Shown in pieces: positions 46,601-53,872 of a DNA stretch of 64,000 nucleotides. The position numbers were made by a program, and so were the translations under genes. Every line of letters begins with the position of its first letter. Position 1 is the stretch's first letter. Source of the DNA: Clostridia bacterium (GTDB lineage Bacteria > Bacillota > Clostridia > Oscillospirales > Acutalibacteraceae); assembly GCA_017560255.1 (NCBI GenBank), contig JAFYOI010000055.1, forward strand, positions 186,001-250,000, written 5' to 3'. The notes beneath the pieces are model-generated. The model saw nothing but the letters and a program-made list of their open reading frames with translations, made no database searches and had not been told where the DNA came from.

Positions 46601-49600
46601 TGTAAGTTTTGCAAAAGCAGTTTCGGTTACTGTGCCAACCTGTCCAAGAGAATTACCATTGAGATCGAAGTTTTCAAATACAGAGTGGAGGTTAACTTTT
46701 ACCAAGTCAGACTGATCAACTGCTGTCTGTGCTTCGCTTTCGTACTCGAAGATAATTCTGATTCTGTAGGTATCATTTGTTTTAACATTTTCATCGAGGA
46801 GAGTTCTGAGTGTAAATGTTCCGTCACCATTATCGATAACTTCAGCGATTTCCTCACCTGTGTCCTCAACGTACGCTCTCTTGAGAACGTAATTCTCTGT
46901 TTTTGATGCATTTTCAGAGATAAGAACAGAGTTTGTGGGCTTACTGCCGGGGTTAACAGGAGCAACGAAGAGCGCGTTAACCTGACCGAGAGTTGCACCA
47001 TTATCAACAACGTAAGGAGTAATAATACCTGTTGCACCGTAACCTTCAGTTGCACCAATATACTTTGTCTTGGACAAACTTGCGCCGTCGCCGTCAGTAA
47101 ATCTATACTGAGCGTATACCTTAAACTGCGGATTAAAGGAATCAGCGTCCTGAGTTGAGGTAATCTTAGTCTGCGTCCAAGTTGTTGTTGTGTAATGAAC
47201 TGTAATAGTCGGCATTGTTACAAGTGACCAAGCAGACGCTTTATAAGAGCTACTCCAACCATTATCCGTATTATCAATACGGAATGTGAGATGTTTTGTT
47301 TCAAGAACATCCGCAAAAGTGTCTGCATTAAGTGTTCCACCGAAATTCGTTCCAGCTACAGTGATTACACCTACACCTGAAAGAGTCTGGAAAAGCTGCC
47401 ATCCATCTCCGTTCGGATCAGGATATGTACTCGATGACCAATCGGGGAAACCACCAACGTATAATTCGTTGGTCATAGAATATGTATCCGGAGATGCCAA
47501 ACCACCCTCGTAGCCCGACTGAATGTAACCGCTGATGGAAATGCCGGTGATTTTGATATCTGTCCAGTCAATTACTTCCTTGATAACCTTAGTGGGCTTA
47601 CCGTGAATTTCAGCCGTAGTTTCCTGCGGTCCGGTTGTTACGTAAGTAGTGCCTTCCTGCAACTGCGACTCAAGATTATAATCAACGAAAGTCTTACCCA
47701 AGTAAACAGCAGCAAACTTGCTTGTAGTATCTTTCAATGCTACGTTAGCCTGAGCGGTATAGTTCTCGGTACCGTTACTACCCTGAGTGGTTCGGTAAGT
47801 GTTACCATAGTAAGCAGAGTTTGAACCGTAAATATAACCGTTCTGAGAGGCTGTAACTTTTGTTTCGCCGGTCTGAATAATCTTTTCAGTGCTTGAATCA
47901 CTTGTTGTCTGAGTGTTACGGTCTTTGATTTCCGTAATGTGTTTCTCAGTGTAAGTGATTGTCTTGTAAGTTACTATTACCTCCGGCATCTGAACAAGGA
48001 GCCATGCGGACGGATCATAGTAACTGTACCAGTCATTATCGTCGTTGTTTACCCAAACGGTAACGTAGCCGTTCTGCTTAGCGGCTTCCATCTGAGTAGC
48101 GTTAAGGTTTGCAGAAGCACTGATGTTGCCCTGTGATGAGGTTACGGAGCCGCTGCCAAGAGTCTGGTAATTTGTGGGTTTGGTGGTTGTGGATGTCCAC
48201 TTTGAAGTACCTGCTGCCCAGGTTGAACCTGTTACAGTGTAACTTGCAGCAAGACCGCCTGTATAACCCTCCTGAGCCTTAACAGAATTAATTCTGATAC
48301 TGGAAACCACGGTCTCAGTGTAGGTTTTTATTGTTACCTGAGTGGGAACGCCGTTAACGTCCTGCTGTTCACCGACAACCTCACTAACCAAAGTGAGCGG
48401 TTTTTCCTTTGCAAAATATGAAGATACGTCGTAATTCATATATGCATAGCCCAAGTATGACACAGGGAACGTAGCCTTTGTAACGTCCAAAGCAACGTTA
48501 GCCTGCGGTGAACCTGTGGACTTAAGAGGACTTGTAAAATAATCGGAAGAATCGCCGGTGTAGTATTTACTGTTTGTACCGACAATGTAACCGTCTACAG
48601 GACGGCTGAGTGATATCGGAGTTGTTTCAGAAGTAGAACTTGTAACAACGCGATAATCGGTGTAATAGTCACCCTCAACGTCGAAAGAGATACCGGGTGT
48701 AAATGTACCGCTATTACCAACAGCGTCCTTGATTACGTCCTCCTCACCGGGCTGATCGGGCTCGGGCTCAGCGGGAGTATTGTCTGTAACCTTGACACTA
48801 TAGGTATAAGTAATTGTTGCGGTCGGTTTTGAAGTAAGACCGTTCGCAGAGTTGGAACCTAAAGCGTAGAAGCTGAGATACTGTCCCGTACCCGACGGAA
48901 TAGAGCTTACTGTAAACGTAACAACACTGTTTGACGGTGAAGCCGCAATTTCTGTTGCGGTACTCATTGCCGAATTGTAAGCATTGTACGCTGTATCACC
49001 TCTGAGCACACGAACTGTTCTTTGTGACGTAGCTGAACCTACGTTCGCCTTCAAAACAAATGAACCGAATGCAAAGTTCGTAACTTCAACGTCAAAATAC
49101 TCGTTATAACTGTTTGCGAGTTTTGTCTGCGCAATGATGTACGCCTTGATTTCTGCCTCAATAGCAACGAGGTCGTAGTTGACAATTGTAGAAACCATTG
49201 CAGTACCGTTTGTGTATCCTGTCATATTGGTCCATTTACTTGCACTTGTACTTGCTCTGTCAGTCCACGTTGTTGTGTAGTAACCGGATGAATAATTGAC
49301 AGTATAGGGATCACTGAGTGAGCCCTGGGGCTGATCGTCATCGTCGCCATCGCCGCCATCGTCTTCTACAGGCTTGGTGGTTGTAACAGTAGCCTTGTAA
49401 GCAACCTCAATATCGCTGATTTGCGGAACACTTACGTAGAGGTAATATCTGGTGGAGTTGGAAGTGTTGCCACTATGCGCTCTTGTCCAAAGATAAGGAG
49501 CGTCTTCCGTAAACACCATATTGGGTGTGAAATCAGCAGATGTTGGATGTGAATTTGTATCGCTCGTTCCATGGTCGTAACCGTCAATAACAACTGTTCC

Positions 49601-52441
49601 TGCGGTTGAAGCGAAGGCTGCATCATTCGAAGACTGTGCCGTCGGATGATAATAAGCGTAAGCCTTAGCGCCGTAAGAACGGTTGGAACGCATAGAACCC
49701 AAGGTCATTTTTGCGTAAACAAGTTTAACCTCATCAAGAGTAATCCAATAATCAACGCCCTCAGTCATGCCAGGATATTTTGCTTTAATTTCGTTGAGGA
49801 TGTCATCCTTAACTGTATTGTAAATATCATAGGAACCGAAAGTCGTTCTGTAGTTACTACGTGCGGTACTGTCGGAAGTAGCATTACTTGTACCGGCGGA
49901 AGCATCGCTTGAGTTTGCATATTCTGCTTTGCTGGAAGTCAAGGAACCTTCAACAGTTACAGAACCATCGGGTTCCTCTTTGCCACTCTCGAATAAGCCG
50001 TCATCCACCAAGTCATCGTAACTTGTTTCGTATCTTACACCGATACCTGTGATAGCACTCTGAGGTGTGCCGGGGATATTCTCATAGTTAACGATAATTG
50101 TAGGAACGGTGATAAGGAAGTAGTAGTGGGGGTTATTGGAAGTATTCTCAAACGCAAGTGTGAAACCGCCCGCGTTGTTTACGTAGTTGATGATTGACTT
50201 ATGCTCGTTATTTTCAAAGCTGATTGTTATTTCGCCCTCAACTTTTTCACCCTTTGCGATGGTGAAGTTTTCAATAACGTGCATATCAGTGGGTGCTTCA
50301 TCGGCAGTTTCCCAATACTGATTACCTGCAACGCTGATCTTTACGCCAACGTCCTCTTTGCTGTAATAGGGGTTACCCTCAAGGGAGTACTTGATGGTAA
50401 TCGACTGCACAGAGTAGCCATTGTTCTTTGTGTAGTCAGCAAGGTTGTAGGAATAGTACATTGTATCATTATTGTCACCTGCATTATATACACCAACGGA
50501 GTATTTGCTTGCTGTGCCAATAAGGTGACCCTGCTTATCGCCGTAAACCTTGGTTTCATTTGCCGCAGAAGTCGGAGCATTGTAGCCCGCTGCGGAGTTG
50601 TAAGCGAATACCGGGAATACGGGATAGGAGTTTCTTGCTGTTAAAACGTCACCCTCAACCTCAACGTCAAGGTCTCTGTCCTTCTTACCGAATTCGATAC
50701 TGATGATCGGTGCCGCAACGTTAAAGTTAACGTTACCGTCCGTACCGTAGGTTACCAAGGAGAGATAACCGTAGTTCATCAAGGTATTCAATACTGTGGG
50801 GTCAGTAATCTTGCCATACAACTGATATGTATCCATCGGGTACTCGGCAGTCCATGACTCGAGGAGTTTTGTTGAAGAGATATCAGTAGCGTTGCTTCCG
50901 CCCTGTGAAATAACGGGGTTTACAACAGTTGTGTAACCAAGATTTACACTGCTACCCGCAGTTACTGCCCAGACGTTTTGGTAAACCTTGATACTCTTAA
51001 TGTAAACGTCCTTGAGTGTATCAAGGTTTGCTGCCTTTGCCGCATCAATCGCTTCTGTGAGGTCAAAGTTAAACGTCCACTCGGAAGCGGTTGTGGGGTC
51101 AGTATCAGCCATCAAGTAGTCGGGGCTGAGCGGAAGGTCAAGAACTTTCAAACCCTGTGATGTAACAAGGTCAGCGTACTTCTTGCCATTCTGCACGCAG
51201 AACTTTGCACCGTAAGTGGCATTTACCACAGTTTCACCGTCGGGCGTTATGGGGTCATCTGCGTCCGCATAGTCGGGCGTACCCTCGAAGAACTCCCACA
51301 TAACCTCGTTATAATCGATAATAGCACTCTTTACGCCGTAGTTACCGTTGGCGTGGTTGTTATACCAGTTATGACCGAAGCCGTCGATTTCATAGAAAAC
51401 AACGTCGGAAGCGCGGTCTCTCGAATAACCCGCTTCAAGCATACTCTGGTTTACACCGTAACTGTAAACAGTGTAATTGTCTGTTTCTGTTGTTGTAAGT
51501 TTCTGTGAATAGTTTTCGCCGTATCTTGCGTAAGCGTTTGCGTCCGCAATTTCCTTACCGTTTCGGGGATATACGGTCTGGTCGGCTGTACCGTGGAAAG
51601 CAATTACACGGGTTGCATTCTCGGGCGCTACACCGGCAGCACTCCAAGCCGTAGTGATAAATCCGCCGAGTGTGGGGATATCCTGAGTCCAACCCGTAGC
51701 GGTCTGTGTACCCTGAGCACCATATGCTGAGGTGTAGTTGCTTCCTGCGTTTGTGTTTGTAACCGTCTTAAACGGAAGACCGGCAACAATCGCTGCGCCC
51801 TTGAACACATCGGGGTAAAGTGCAGCAAAGTTGGATGCCATTGCCGCACCGGCAGAAAGACCTGTTACGTAGGTTCTCTCAGTATCAACGTGCTGGCTGT
51901 ATCTGCTCTGGATTGTAGATACAAGTTCCGTTGCCTTCTGTCCAATGTAGTTACTGGTGGTATCTCTTGTGTTGTTGGAGGCTTGCCACCAGTTCCAGTA
52001 GTAAGAAGAGTTAACGGTTGTATTATTCTGGCGAAGGTAGATAACGATAATACCCTTTTCGTCAGCCAGGTAGTTAAGACCGCTGGCGTTAGCCATTGCG
52101 TAATAGTTGCCGTTAAGCGACTCGGTACCACCGGACATTACGAGCATTGTAGCGAGTTTTTTACCCGCCGGTTTATCTGCGTAACTTTGATAGTTCTCCG
52201 GCAAATAAACTGCATAGCCCGTGCTCTGATTTGTGAACGTTGTGCTGCCCACATAAGTATACGCCTTATGGCCGCTATAAGTTATCGTGCCGTTTGTGTC
52301 GACCCATTCACCGTTACCGCCGCCCAGGCTGGCATCAACAGCGCTGACAGTGAACATAATGGACATCGTGCTGAAAATCATCAACAAAGCCATAAACACT
52401 GACAGAACTTTAATGGGCAAACGTGATTTTAAGTTAGTCAT
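37655..52441 (-). CDS. Giant secreted multidomain esterase-repeat protein (4,928 aa)
   Basis: An uninterrupted reading frame of 14.8 kb. Domains in order: signal peptide (1-35: NLKSRLPIK, then a Leu/Phe/Met core and VSA); PHB-depolymerase/feruloyl-esterase-like hydrolase (about 36-400) with Ser196 in GLSAG, Asp287 in HGTADQ and His357 in GFGHNW; a beta region (400-600); Tyr/Thr-rich beta modules (600-1765) with Asp/Glu linkers; about twenty tandem repeats (1770-3935); a VWA-like domain (about 3950-4160) with a degenerate metal site; a cadherin-like segment (EIDVLANDSYDG, near 4380); and beta-sandwich domains to the end. No LPXTG, SLH, dockerin or C-terminal span is present. MTNLK is the chosen start because AAAGGAG lies 9 nt upstream and it begins the signal peptide; a longer form from 52483 is possible. 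I infer a released or loosely attached polymer-binding esterase. Confidence 0.9.
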   Translation of the reverse strand: MTNLKSRLPIKVLSVFMALLMIFSTMSIMFTVSAVDASLGGGNGEWVDTNGTITYSGHKAYTYVGSTTFTNQSTGYAVYLPENYQSYADKPAGKKLATMLVMSGGTESLNGNYYAMANASGLNYLADEKGIIVIYLRQNNTTVNSSYYWNWWQASNNTRDTTSNYIGQKATELVSTIQSRYSQHVDTERTYVTGLSAGAAMASNFAALYPDVFKGAAIVAGLPFKTVTNTNAGSNYTSAYGAQGTQTATGWTQDIPTLGGFITTAWSAAGVAPENATRVIAFHGTADQTVYPRNGKEIADANAYARYGENYSQKLTTTETDNYTVYSYGVNQSMLEAGYSRDRASDVVFYEIDGFGHNWYNNHANGNYGVKSAIIDYNEVMWEFFEGTPDYADADDPITPDGETVVNATYGAKFCVQNGKKYADLVTSQGLKVLDLPLSPDYLMADTDPTTASEWTFNFDLTEAIDAAKAANLDTLKDVYIKSIKVYQNVWAVTAGSSVNLGYTTVVNPVISQGGSNATDISSTKLLESWTAEYPMDTYQLYGKITDPTVLNTLMNYGYLSLVTYGTDGNVNFNVAAPIISIEFGKKDRDLDVEVEGDVLTARNSYPVFPVFAYNSAAGYNAPTSAANETKVYGDKQGHLIGTASKYSVGVYNAGDNNDTMYYSYNLADYTKNNGYSVQSITIKYSLEGNPYYSKEDVGVKISVAGNQYWETADEAPTDMHVIENFTIAKGEKVEGEITISFENNEHKSIINYVNNAGGFTLAFENTSNNPHYYFLITVPTIIVNYENIPGTPQSAITGIGVRYETSYDDLVDDGLFESGKEEPDGSVTVEGSLTSSKAEYANSSDASAGTSNATSDSTARSNYRTTFGSYDIYNTVKDDILNEIKAKYPGMTEGVDYWITLDEVKLVYAKMTLGSMRSNRSYGAKAYAYYHPTAQSSNDAAFASTAGTVVIDGYDHGTSDTNSHPTSADFTPNMVFTEDAPYLWTRAHSGNTSNSTRYYLYVSVPQISDIEVAYKATVTTTKPVEDDGGDGDDDDQPQGSLSDPYTVNYSSGYYTTTWTDRASTSASKWTNMTGYTNGTAMVSTIVNYDLVAIEAEIKAYIIAQTKLANSYNEYFDVEVTNFAFGSFVLKANVGSATSQRTVRVLRGDTAYNAYNSAMSTATEIAASPSNSVVTFTVSSIPSGTGQYLSFYALGSNSANGLTSKPTATITYTYSVKVTDNTPAEPEPDQPGEEDVIKDAVGNSGTFTPGISFDVEGDYYTDYRVVTSSTSETTPISLSRPVDGYIVGTNSKYYTGDSSDYFTSPLKSTGSPQANVALDVTKATFPVSYLGYAYMNYDVSSYFAKEKPLTLVSEVVGEQQDVNGVPTQVTIKTYTETVVSSIRINSVKAQEGYTGGLAASYTVTGSTWAAGTSKWTSTTTKPTNYQTLGSGSVTSSQGNISASANLNATQMEAAKQNGYVTVWVNNDDNDWYSYYDPSAWLLVQMPEVIVTYKTITYTEKHITEIKDRNTQTTSDSSTEKIIQTGETKVTASQNGYIYGSNSAYYGNTYRTTQGSNGTENYTAQANVALKDTTSKFAAVYLGKTFVDYNLESQLQEGTTYVTTGPQETTAEIHGKPTKVIKEVIDWTDIKITGISISGYIQSGYEGGLASPDTYSMTNELYVGGFPDWSSSTYPDPNGDGWQLFQTLSGVGVITVAGTNFGGTLNADTFADVLETKHLTFRIDNTDNGWSSSYKASAWSLVTMPTITVHYTTTTWTQTKITSTQDADSFNPQFKVYAQYRFTDGDGASLSKTKYIGATEGYGATGIITPYVVDNGATLGQVNALFVAPVNPGSKPTNSVLISENASKTENYVLKRAYVEDTGEEIAEVIDNGDGTFTLRTLLDENVKTNDTYRIRIIFEYESEAQTAVDQSDLVKVNLHSVFENFDLNGNSLGQVGTVTETAFAKLTNSSYVLSLDDIDIPYGDMVVNGQNISAVRGSNRVYNLNNDKTTITLKNSSGTLIQSTANADDCTITANNNMAKVYLDYEGDAPRNGDILVVTYNGDASVAGGTIDVYLHYESTPEYNIAVNYEFDIVDGNGNSLAASKYTYSTNNSYSVGSIVLPYDALATSDAEMAQFSKVSLTLDGITSEYKVADFVPTVVANGVELNDEYRVTSITSATPTVTIKYQLVLETETTATVHHVYKLVYGGVVVGTVSGYKTQANLTAPAGGSVEVVRNDMDITYPSFGSFTASQFTPVSITCDVPGITFGTLANNAFAATAVPYNTPNADITITYELVVRKITVNESFKLNGNTVGETVETSVYAPADTLYTYVSELDSAYQPNNDGIYLNEYVASSSDVTLTNTTGGSVKFDVVPRSDMTVDIVYNAATFAQAPVNVVHQFYKNDTLVGQKTISNITTLTNDPSTNEPFSVPVLSGEISGISGSISSAIVDANNYYANGMSSKSNDVSVSGYTIEYINTTATGPQDAIDVYVRYDITDKATVTVQHVYFINGVMVTGDALANVTTGETRFEVTAGVSHAIATSTGRIVYNGTSFDLSKFTATASTSSNGFAAAGTNVTLNAYNITSGTVIVRYDLTVRAITVVEKFLDSTGELGTVTTVKYVANNDPYTFTSNIKTEYDGIAIGNFSKSISNGYTLNAGTVASFSSTATADATVTITYFVGTKATVTVNHQYFVNGNPVNVNVTNQPTTSLELVKGVGQSIVTAQGTATYMGTEFDLADFTPVANTSSAGIGVAGLNVTLNEFNITSGVVTVQYNLIVFEVNVTETFVKDGVQVESASKTVYIKRGDSYTFESGYKAGNIIKEVALGDYIMTATGATVTTAGNGAATFKLTNIAANANVAINYNVSTKTTADVEYVFIVNGTAVSSSAFTGLTQGASEIELVYGQAVSTPSLNGTYVMDNDAYTLAADFTKIVSVSGANASVVGTDVVLNEYNVANNAATVTVTYEIKISKEADVNIAHKYFINGTELVGSAIDGVTAGTSALNLVYGEPKSFQLSTGNVVYNGTTFKLSQFETSVSCDPTILAVNGQQLTLIKHNVVDQNITVRYDLTVYTVIVNEVFFINGVQQDAVSNTYYISAVDAALSAGLVDGSYNVNGIAASNFITSVSDNSNAIDGTIFDGKYIATVNGDGIVTVAYNLSTITNVNITSKFTVNGSTEGVDTTYVTNATSVQSGFEYGVSKEVTSLAGGYVIWNGATFNVSDFTATITNYDAGAVSATGLNVTVNQYNLDSTNIEITYNIVARSVEVIENFIVDGNVIETQVTTKWFANLSDYKFTSIYGSDYAPAGVAALQYFTVSSDIGVTKNSDGYVEFTGTAIDSNKTVTINYNLTTKANVAVRHEYFFNGDPINPNITGAGSDVLNLTYGVPASIALTQGTYMFNNFEFKLSDAKITVIATDGIIVNGTDVTLNLYNATAQEIVVKYELTTFVVTVTQTVSTDGGRFSETIGTKTYYLLAGETFNFVSDFDPSEIIRINYVDIPFSLFNKTVTGTEGLADVVVDTSAAVSVSGKMDGQNADIVIVYDGVTTTANIEIDQVYKYKTSKATSKTISTHSDTASARELSVGDRIQILGDRNLTFSVNSTPNMTVNSQYFTLESITASGVEGHIDDEGYFVITALSPNLTDYVDVTLTYTIDVYSDIQVVHEFYLNNKLTETLIDNLTGVVPVSASATNSTNFKIIQKTSGTIQSGTKSYNISDFIVSDDLIQTYGLTIKRATSSNHTDKFAVQSYDYSTGERKVVIRYDLVTTFDGADVTINSHYVNNGNYIESLFNSTVSPVELGDTFTANTVIKNVNGANISFVLDSVVTNGVTVEYADGVYTITEISPDVDDWSIDFIYTASVVVNVKVAHKFYVAGKLVGSIDGKTVAINPADASDWKFNAYNGMVAIVTESGRYAFVDASRFTTSADATIGGTFADGAYTLSASAIENAGNETYTITFNYNVDGMSYVVDGEVGVQQVAGAIDNNGNYGVTTTITSTNNSKSVDLVFVVDISAAMAEGITDTRIAQAKTEIAEYIRNSFAANGNVRVAIVTYAADYTVLTGTIDNAFISNVDDALAIVDSIDVVKDNDGYDVTTSNLQAGLYAARSIVDSAANAVYTDVVVITGSTSNAAYEKLSVADDYKYGTVITATAADAQAGADWELDRIDASTVTVIDLANVNVNIDNTMTDLFNSRNYIDVDGTISIIIDANFNLVEGNGIYVNDVLLKAEQYDYNATTKTLTVDLGAIDGTIELDYTVKLINTDVDGDYFVSDEIKVTYTNSISGNAETVYGVSARVNYNTTTAGATITVIPYRADSNKNPIGMDGITIKQFREDAIIGEPIVYKVSGVTNLTTGTTYTVSAPIVAGYTRLDNEDATKTVEITEDGGNFVVYFAYSASGTLVDDSVAYDNTSSVEIDVLANDSYDGKTFTAIYGIGATEADAADGNTALVDTTYGKLAITANGTVVYTSNKISAVTDVYYYAVNDNGTIRTAKIYVVPASIIKTDASDAQLEVGDRWQIVDNSGAVVEKGENNFTNDVSDIHGGVKDDDEGNFGFDGGEALLANRYKDYMANNKVDGSDPQYTTTFTFEGTGFDIISVTGRNGGYMVVETYNSNGDLIKDASGNILTYANSDNVYQSTVFTCTTLTHDVYTVKITAARTFIPMLGMTTTEVYVDSIRVYNPFGESSTGNYDDIHDGTSFVTLRDLFTAGKLGIDNLGDGLYTISGKLNINDYASKSTNYAINLVDDQAMIVELSGASAHSSFQIEMAGYEGAAEVEVYVNSKLVETIELNTGIFAYYDFSSYIREDSTVKIKVVSGNVTLTKVRYKGATLVAPESGEKYQTGELVGIGSAPDSALMTDDYRLNTATITTLNGSRTFTAVIYTNADADTVIAYVGGFRLAPSTTTSKVNNAGGQRMFIVTYTIPADVEAGDVSITFYAHNTAENAYSTNCKMLTYTIK
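39960..40560 (-). other. Degenerate von Willebrand A-like domain inside the giant protein
   Basis: The strand-turn DLVFVVDISAAM matches the VWA entry strand, but the metal-site motif DxSxS reads DISAA. The later Asp position reads VVITGSTSN instead of TDG. The surrounding helices (IAQAKTEIAEYI, LQAGLYAARSIV) fit the fold. The domain probably binds ligand without a classical metal site. Confidence 0.6.
40630..47130 (-). repeat. Array of about twenty diverged ~100-residue repeats in the giant protein
   Basis: Two repeat types largely alternate. Type A opens with forms such as VAHKYFINGTELVG, contains VVYNGTTFKLSQF and ends VTLNxYNxTS...VRYDL. Type B opens with forms such as VNVTETFVKDG, contains YTFxS and ends TVTINYNLST. 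I count about ten A and eleven B-like units. The pattern resembles MucBP-type beta domains of adhesins, but I cannot confirm a named family. The DNA is diverged, so this is an old array, not a recent expansion. Confidence 0.75.
47150..50650 (-). repeat. Large Tyr/Thr-rich beta modules repeated in the giant protein
   Basis: At least three related modules share a GxIxGTxSKYY-type turn (LIGTASKYSVG, YIVGTNSKYYTG, YIYGSNSAYYGN), a segment like AVYLGKTFVDYNL or VSYLGYAYMNYDV, and a closing WxLVxMPxIxVxY strand. Linkers are acidic (EDDGGDGDDDDQPQG, EPEPDQPGEE). I do not recognise the family. Confidence 0.65.
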
Positions 52442-52855
52442 TAGACCTTTCTCCTTTCGGGAAATATTTTTAAAAGATTTCATTTTTGATTTCTTTCCCT
52501 CCTGTCTTAAATCCTCTGCCGTTGCGACAGGTAACATCGGCTGAGTTCAAACGTTTTACTCCGCAAGTGGTGCATCGAACCGCCAAGAGTACGCTTCAAC
52601 TTTGCGTACCACCACTTGCTCATTACAATCGGCGTTATTATCGCCGCTCTGATCCTGCAGTACAGAAGAAATACACAGATACGTTTCCTGACTAACCTAT
52701 CGTGATATTCCCCTCTTATAAGCCGGTTCATTACACCACCTCCATTTCGTAAAACATTGCATCAGTTCGAGCCACGCCGCTGCCTTAATTAACCCCAATA
52801 AAAGCAGAAAAAACGTTCCGCAGAACGCTTCAAGGCACAGCCCTCCCTATATGTT
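52442..52855 (-). promoter_or_regulatory. Structured 5' leader of the giant gene
   Basis: From the predicted start site at 52855 the leader runs about 410 nt. In transcript order it has AAGCGTTC-TGCG-GAACGTTT with six T (52808-52830), enclosed by TGCCTT/AAGGCA (52781-52786, 52832-52837); CGGCG/CGCCG (52630-52646); a 10-bp GCAAGTGGTG/CACCACTTGC stem (52563-52572, 52610-52619) stacked on GTACGC/GCGTAC with a 16-nt bulge; and CCTGTC/GACAGG (52501-52531) beside AGGAGG. I cannot match it to a known riboswitch class. Confidence 0.6.
52507..52731 (-). CDS. Possible small leader ORF (74 aa)
   Basis: The ATG at 52731 is preceded by GGAGGTGG at good spacing, and the frame ends just before the AGGAGG of the giant gene's leader. 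The peptide is basic, with a hydrophobic middle (FLLYCRIRAAIITPIVM). Against it: the same DNA folds into several strong hairpins and the composition looks untypical for a protein. It could be a regulatory leader peptide or just RNA. Confidence 0.3.
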   Translation of the reverse strand: MNRLIRGEYHDRLVRKRICVFLLYCRIRAAIITPIVMSKWWYAKLKRTLGGSMHHLRSKTFELSRCYLSQRQRI

Positions 52856-52861
52856 GTTTAT

Positions 52862-52890
52862 ATATTACTATATATGCACTTAAAAGTCAA
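52862..52890 (-). promoter_or_regulatory. Promoter of the giant gene
   Basis: On the minus strand TTGACT (52885-52890), 17 nt, TAATAT (52862-52867). Between here and 53149 the DNA is AT rich and I see nothing else. Confidence 0.65.
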
Positions 52891-53149
52891 CACTTATATT
52901 ACCTTATTTTGCTTTATCGGCAATATTACATAAACAAACAGTTCAAAGGGCGCTTTTTTGTCGATTTTTAATAAATGCATCTGCAATGGCAAAAATGAAA
53001 GTTTACAAAAAGTTTACAATTTCAATGCCGTTTTTCGCATTTCTTGTGTTGTTTTTTGTGTTTTGATATATTTTATACTATTTTGTTCAAGTCCTGACTT
53101 CTGTTGTATTTTTGCAATCTGGTATTATTATTTTACATCAAAATGACTA

Positions 53150-53178
53150 TTTACACAATATCAGTTTTATGGTAGAAT
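53150..53178 (+). promoter_or_regulatory. Promoter of the radical SAM gene
   Basis: TTTACA (53150-53155), 17 nt, TAGAAT (53173-53178), 45 nt before the start codon. Confidence 0.6.
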
Positions 53179-53223
53179 ACGGTATATGAAATTATAAAAG
53201 ATTGAAGGGTTCGAGAAAAAATT

Positions 53224-53826
53224 ATGGCAAGTATTGTTTACACATACAACGGCGGCGTTTACATCAACATCACCAACAAATGTCCTTGCCGCTGCCTTTT
53301 CTGCATACGCGCAAACGGTGACGGTCTGGGCTCGGCAGATTCACTGTGGCACACCAATGAACCATCTGAAAAAGAAATAATAGATGCACTCAAAGAGTTT
53401 GATTTCTCCCCTTTCGATGAGGTTGTTTTTTGCGGCTACGGCGAGCCTTTTAATGAATTTGACAAACTGCTTGCTGCTTGCAAATTTGTAAAAGAAAACC
53501 TTAATCTTAAAATAAGAATTAACACAAATGGGCTCGGCGACCTGATAAACGGTTTCCCGACTGCAGAAAAGATTGCGCCGTTTATTGATTCGATTTCAAT
53601 CAGTCTTAACGCACCGACACCAGAACTTTACACACGTGTTACCCGACCGAAGTTTGATGGAGAAACAGCGTTCCGCGCTATGATTGATTTTGCAAAACGA
53701 TGCAAAAATCTTGTCCCCGAAACCACTCTGACCGTAGTTGACGTAATTCATAAAGAGGACATTGAACTTAGCCAAAAATTATGCGATAAAATTGGAATCC
53801 CGCTTCGCGTAAGACAATATGATTAA
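53224..53826 (+). CDS. TatD-associated radical SAM protein
   Basis: A 200-residue minimal radical SAM protein. NKCPCRCLFC holds the cluster cysteines (Cys20, Cys24, Cys27), followed by VVFCGYGEPFNEFD (the GGE-like SAM motif) and RINTNGLGDLI, SISLNAPTPELYTRVTRP. This set resembles the small family often found beside or fused to TatD nucleases; no tatD gene is visible here. Substrate unknown. GAAGG lies upstream of the ATG, a promoter 45 nt before, and a 15-bp terminator follows at once, so it is monocistronic. Confidence 0.82.
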   Translation: MASIVYTYNGGVYINITNKCPCRCLFCIRANGDGLGSADSLWHTNEPSEKEIIDALKEFDFSPFDEVVFCGYGEPFNEFDKLLAACKFVKENLNLKIRINTNGLGDLINGFPTAEKIAPFIDSISISLNAPTPELYTRVTRPKFDGETAFRAMIDFAKRCKNLVPETTLTVVDVIHKEDIELSQKLCDKIGIPLRVRQYD

Positions 53827-53828
53827 AC

Positions 53829-53868
53829 AAAAAAGCCTTGGAAAACCAACATTTCCAAGGCTTTTTAT
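53829..53868. terminator. Bidirectional terminator
   Basis: A perfect 15-bp stem (AAAAAGCCTTGGAAA 53830-53844, TTTCCAAGGCTTTTT 53852-53866) with a 7-nt loop between two convergent genes. Confidence 0.92.
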
Positions 53869-53872
53869 TCTG

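Noticed and set aside
40630..47130. Regular repetition considered as a CRISPR or DNA-level tandem repeat array
   Set aside because: The periodicity is at protein level (~100 residues) with diverged DNA; there are no short identical repeats with spacers.
52958..53146. A 62-codon plus-strand frame before the radical SAM gene
   Set aside because: It has no ribosome site, lies upstream of and up to the radical SAM promoter, and has a Phe/Cys/Tyr-rich composition typical of chance frames in T-rich DNA.
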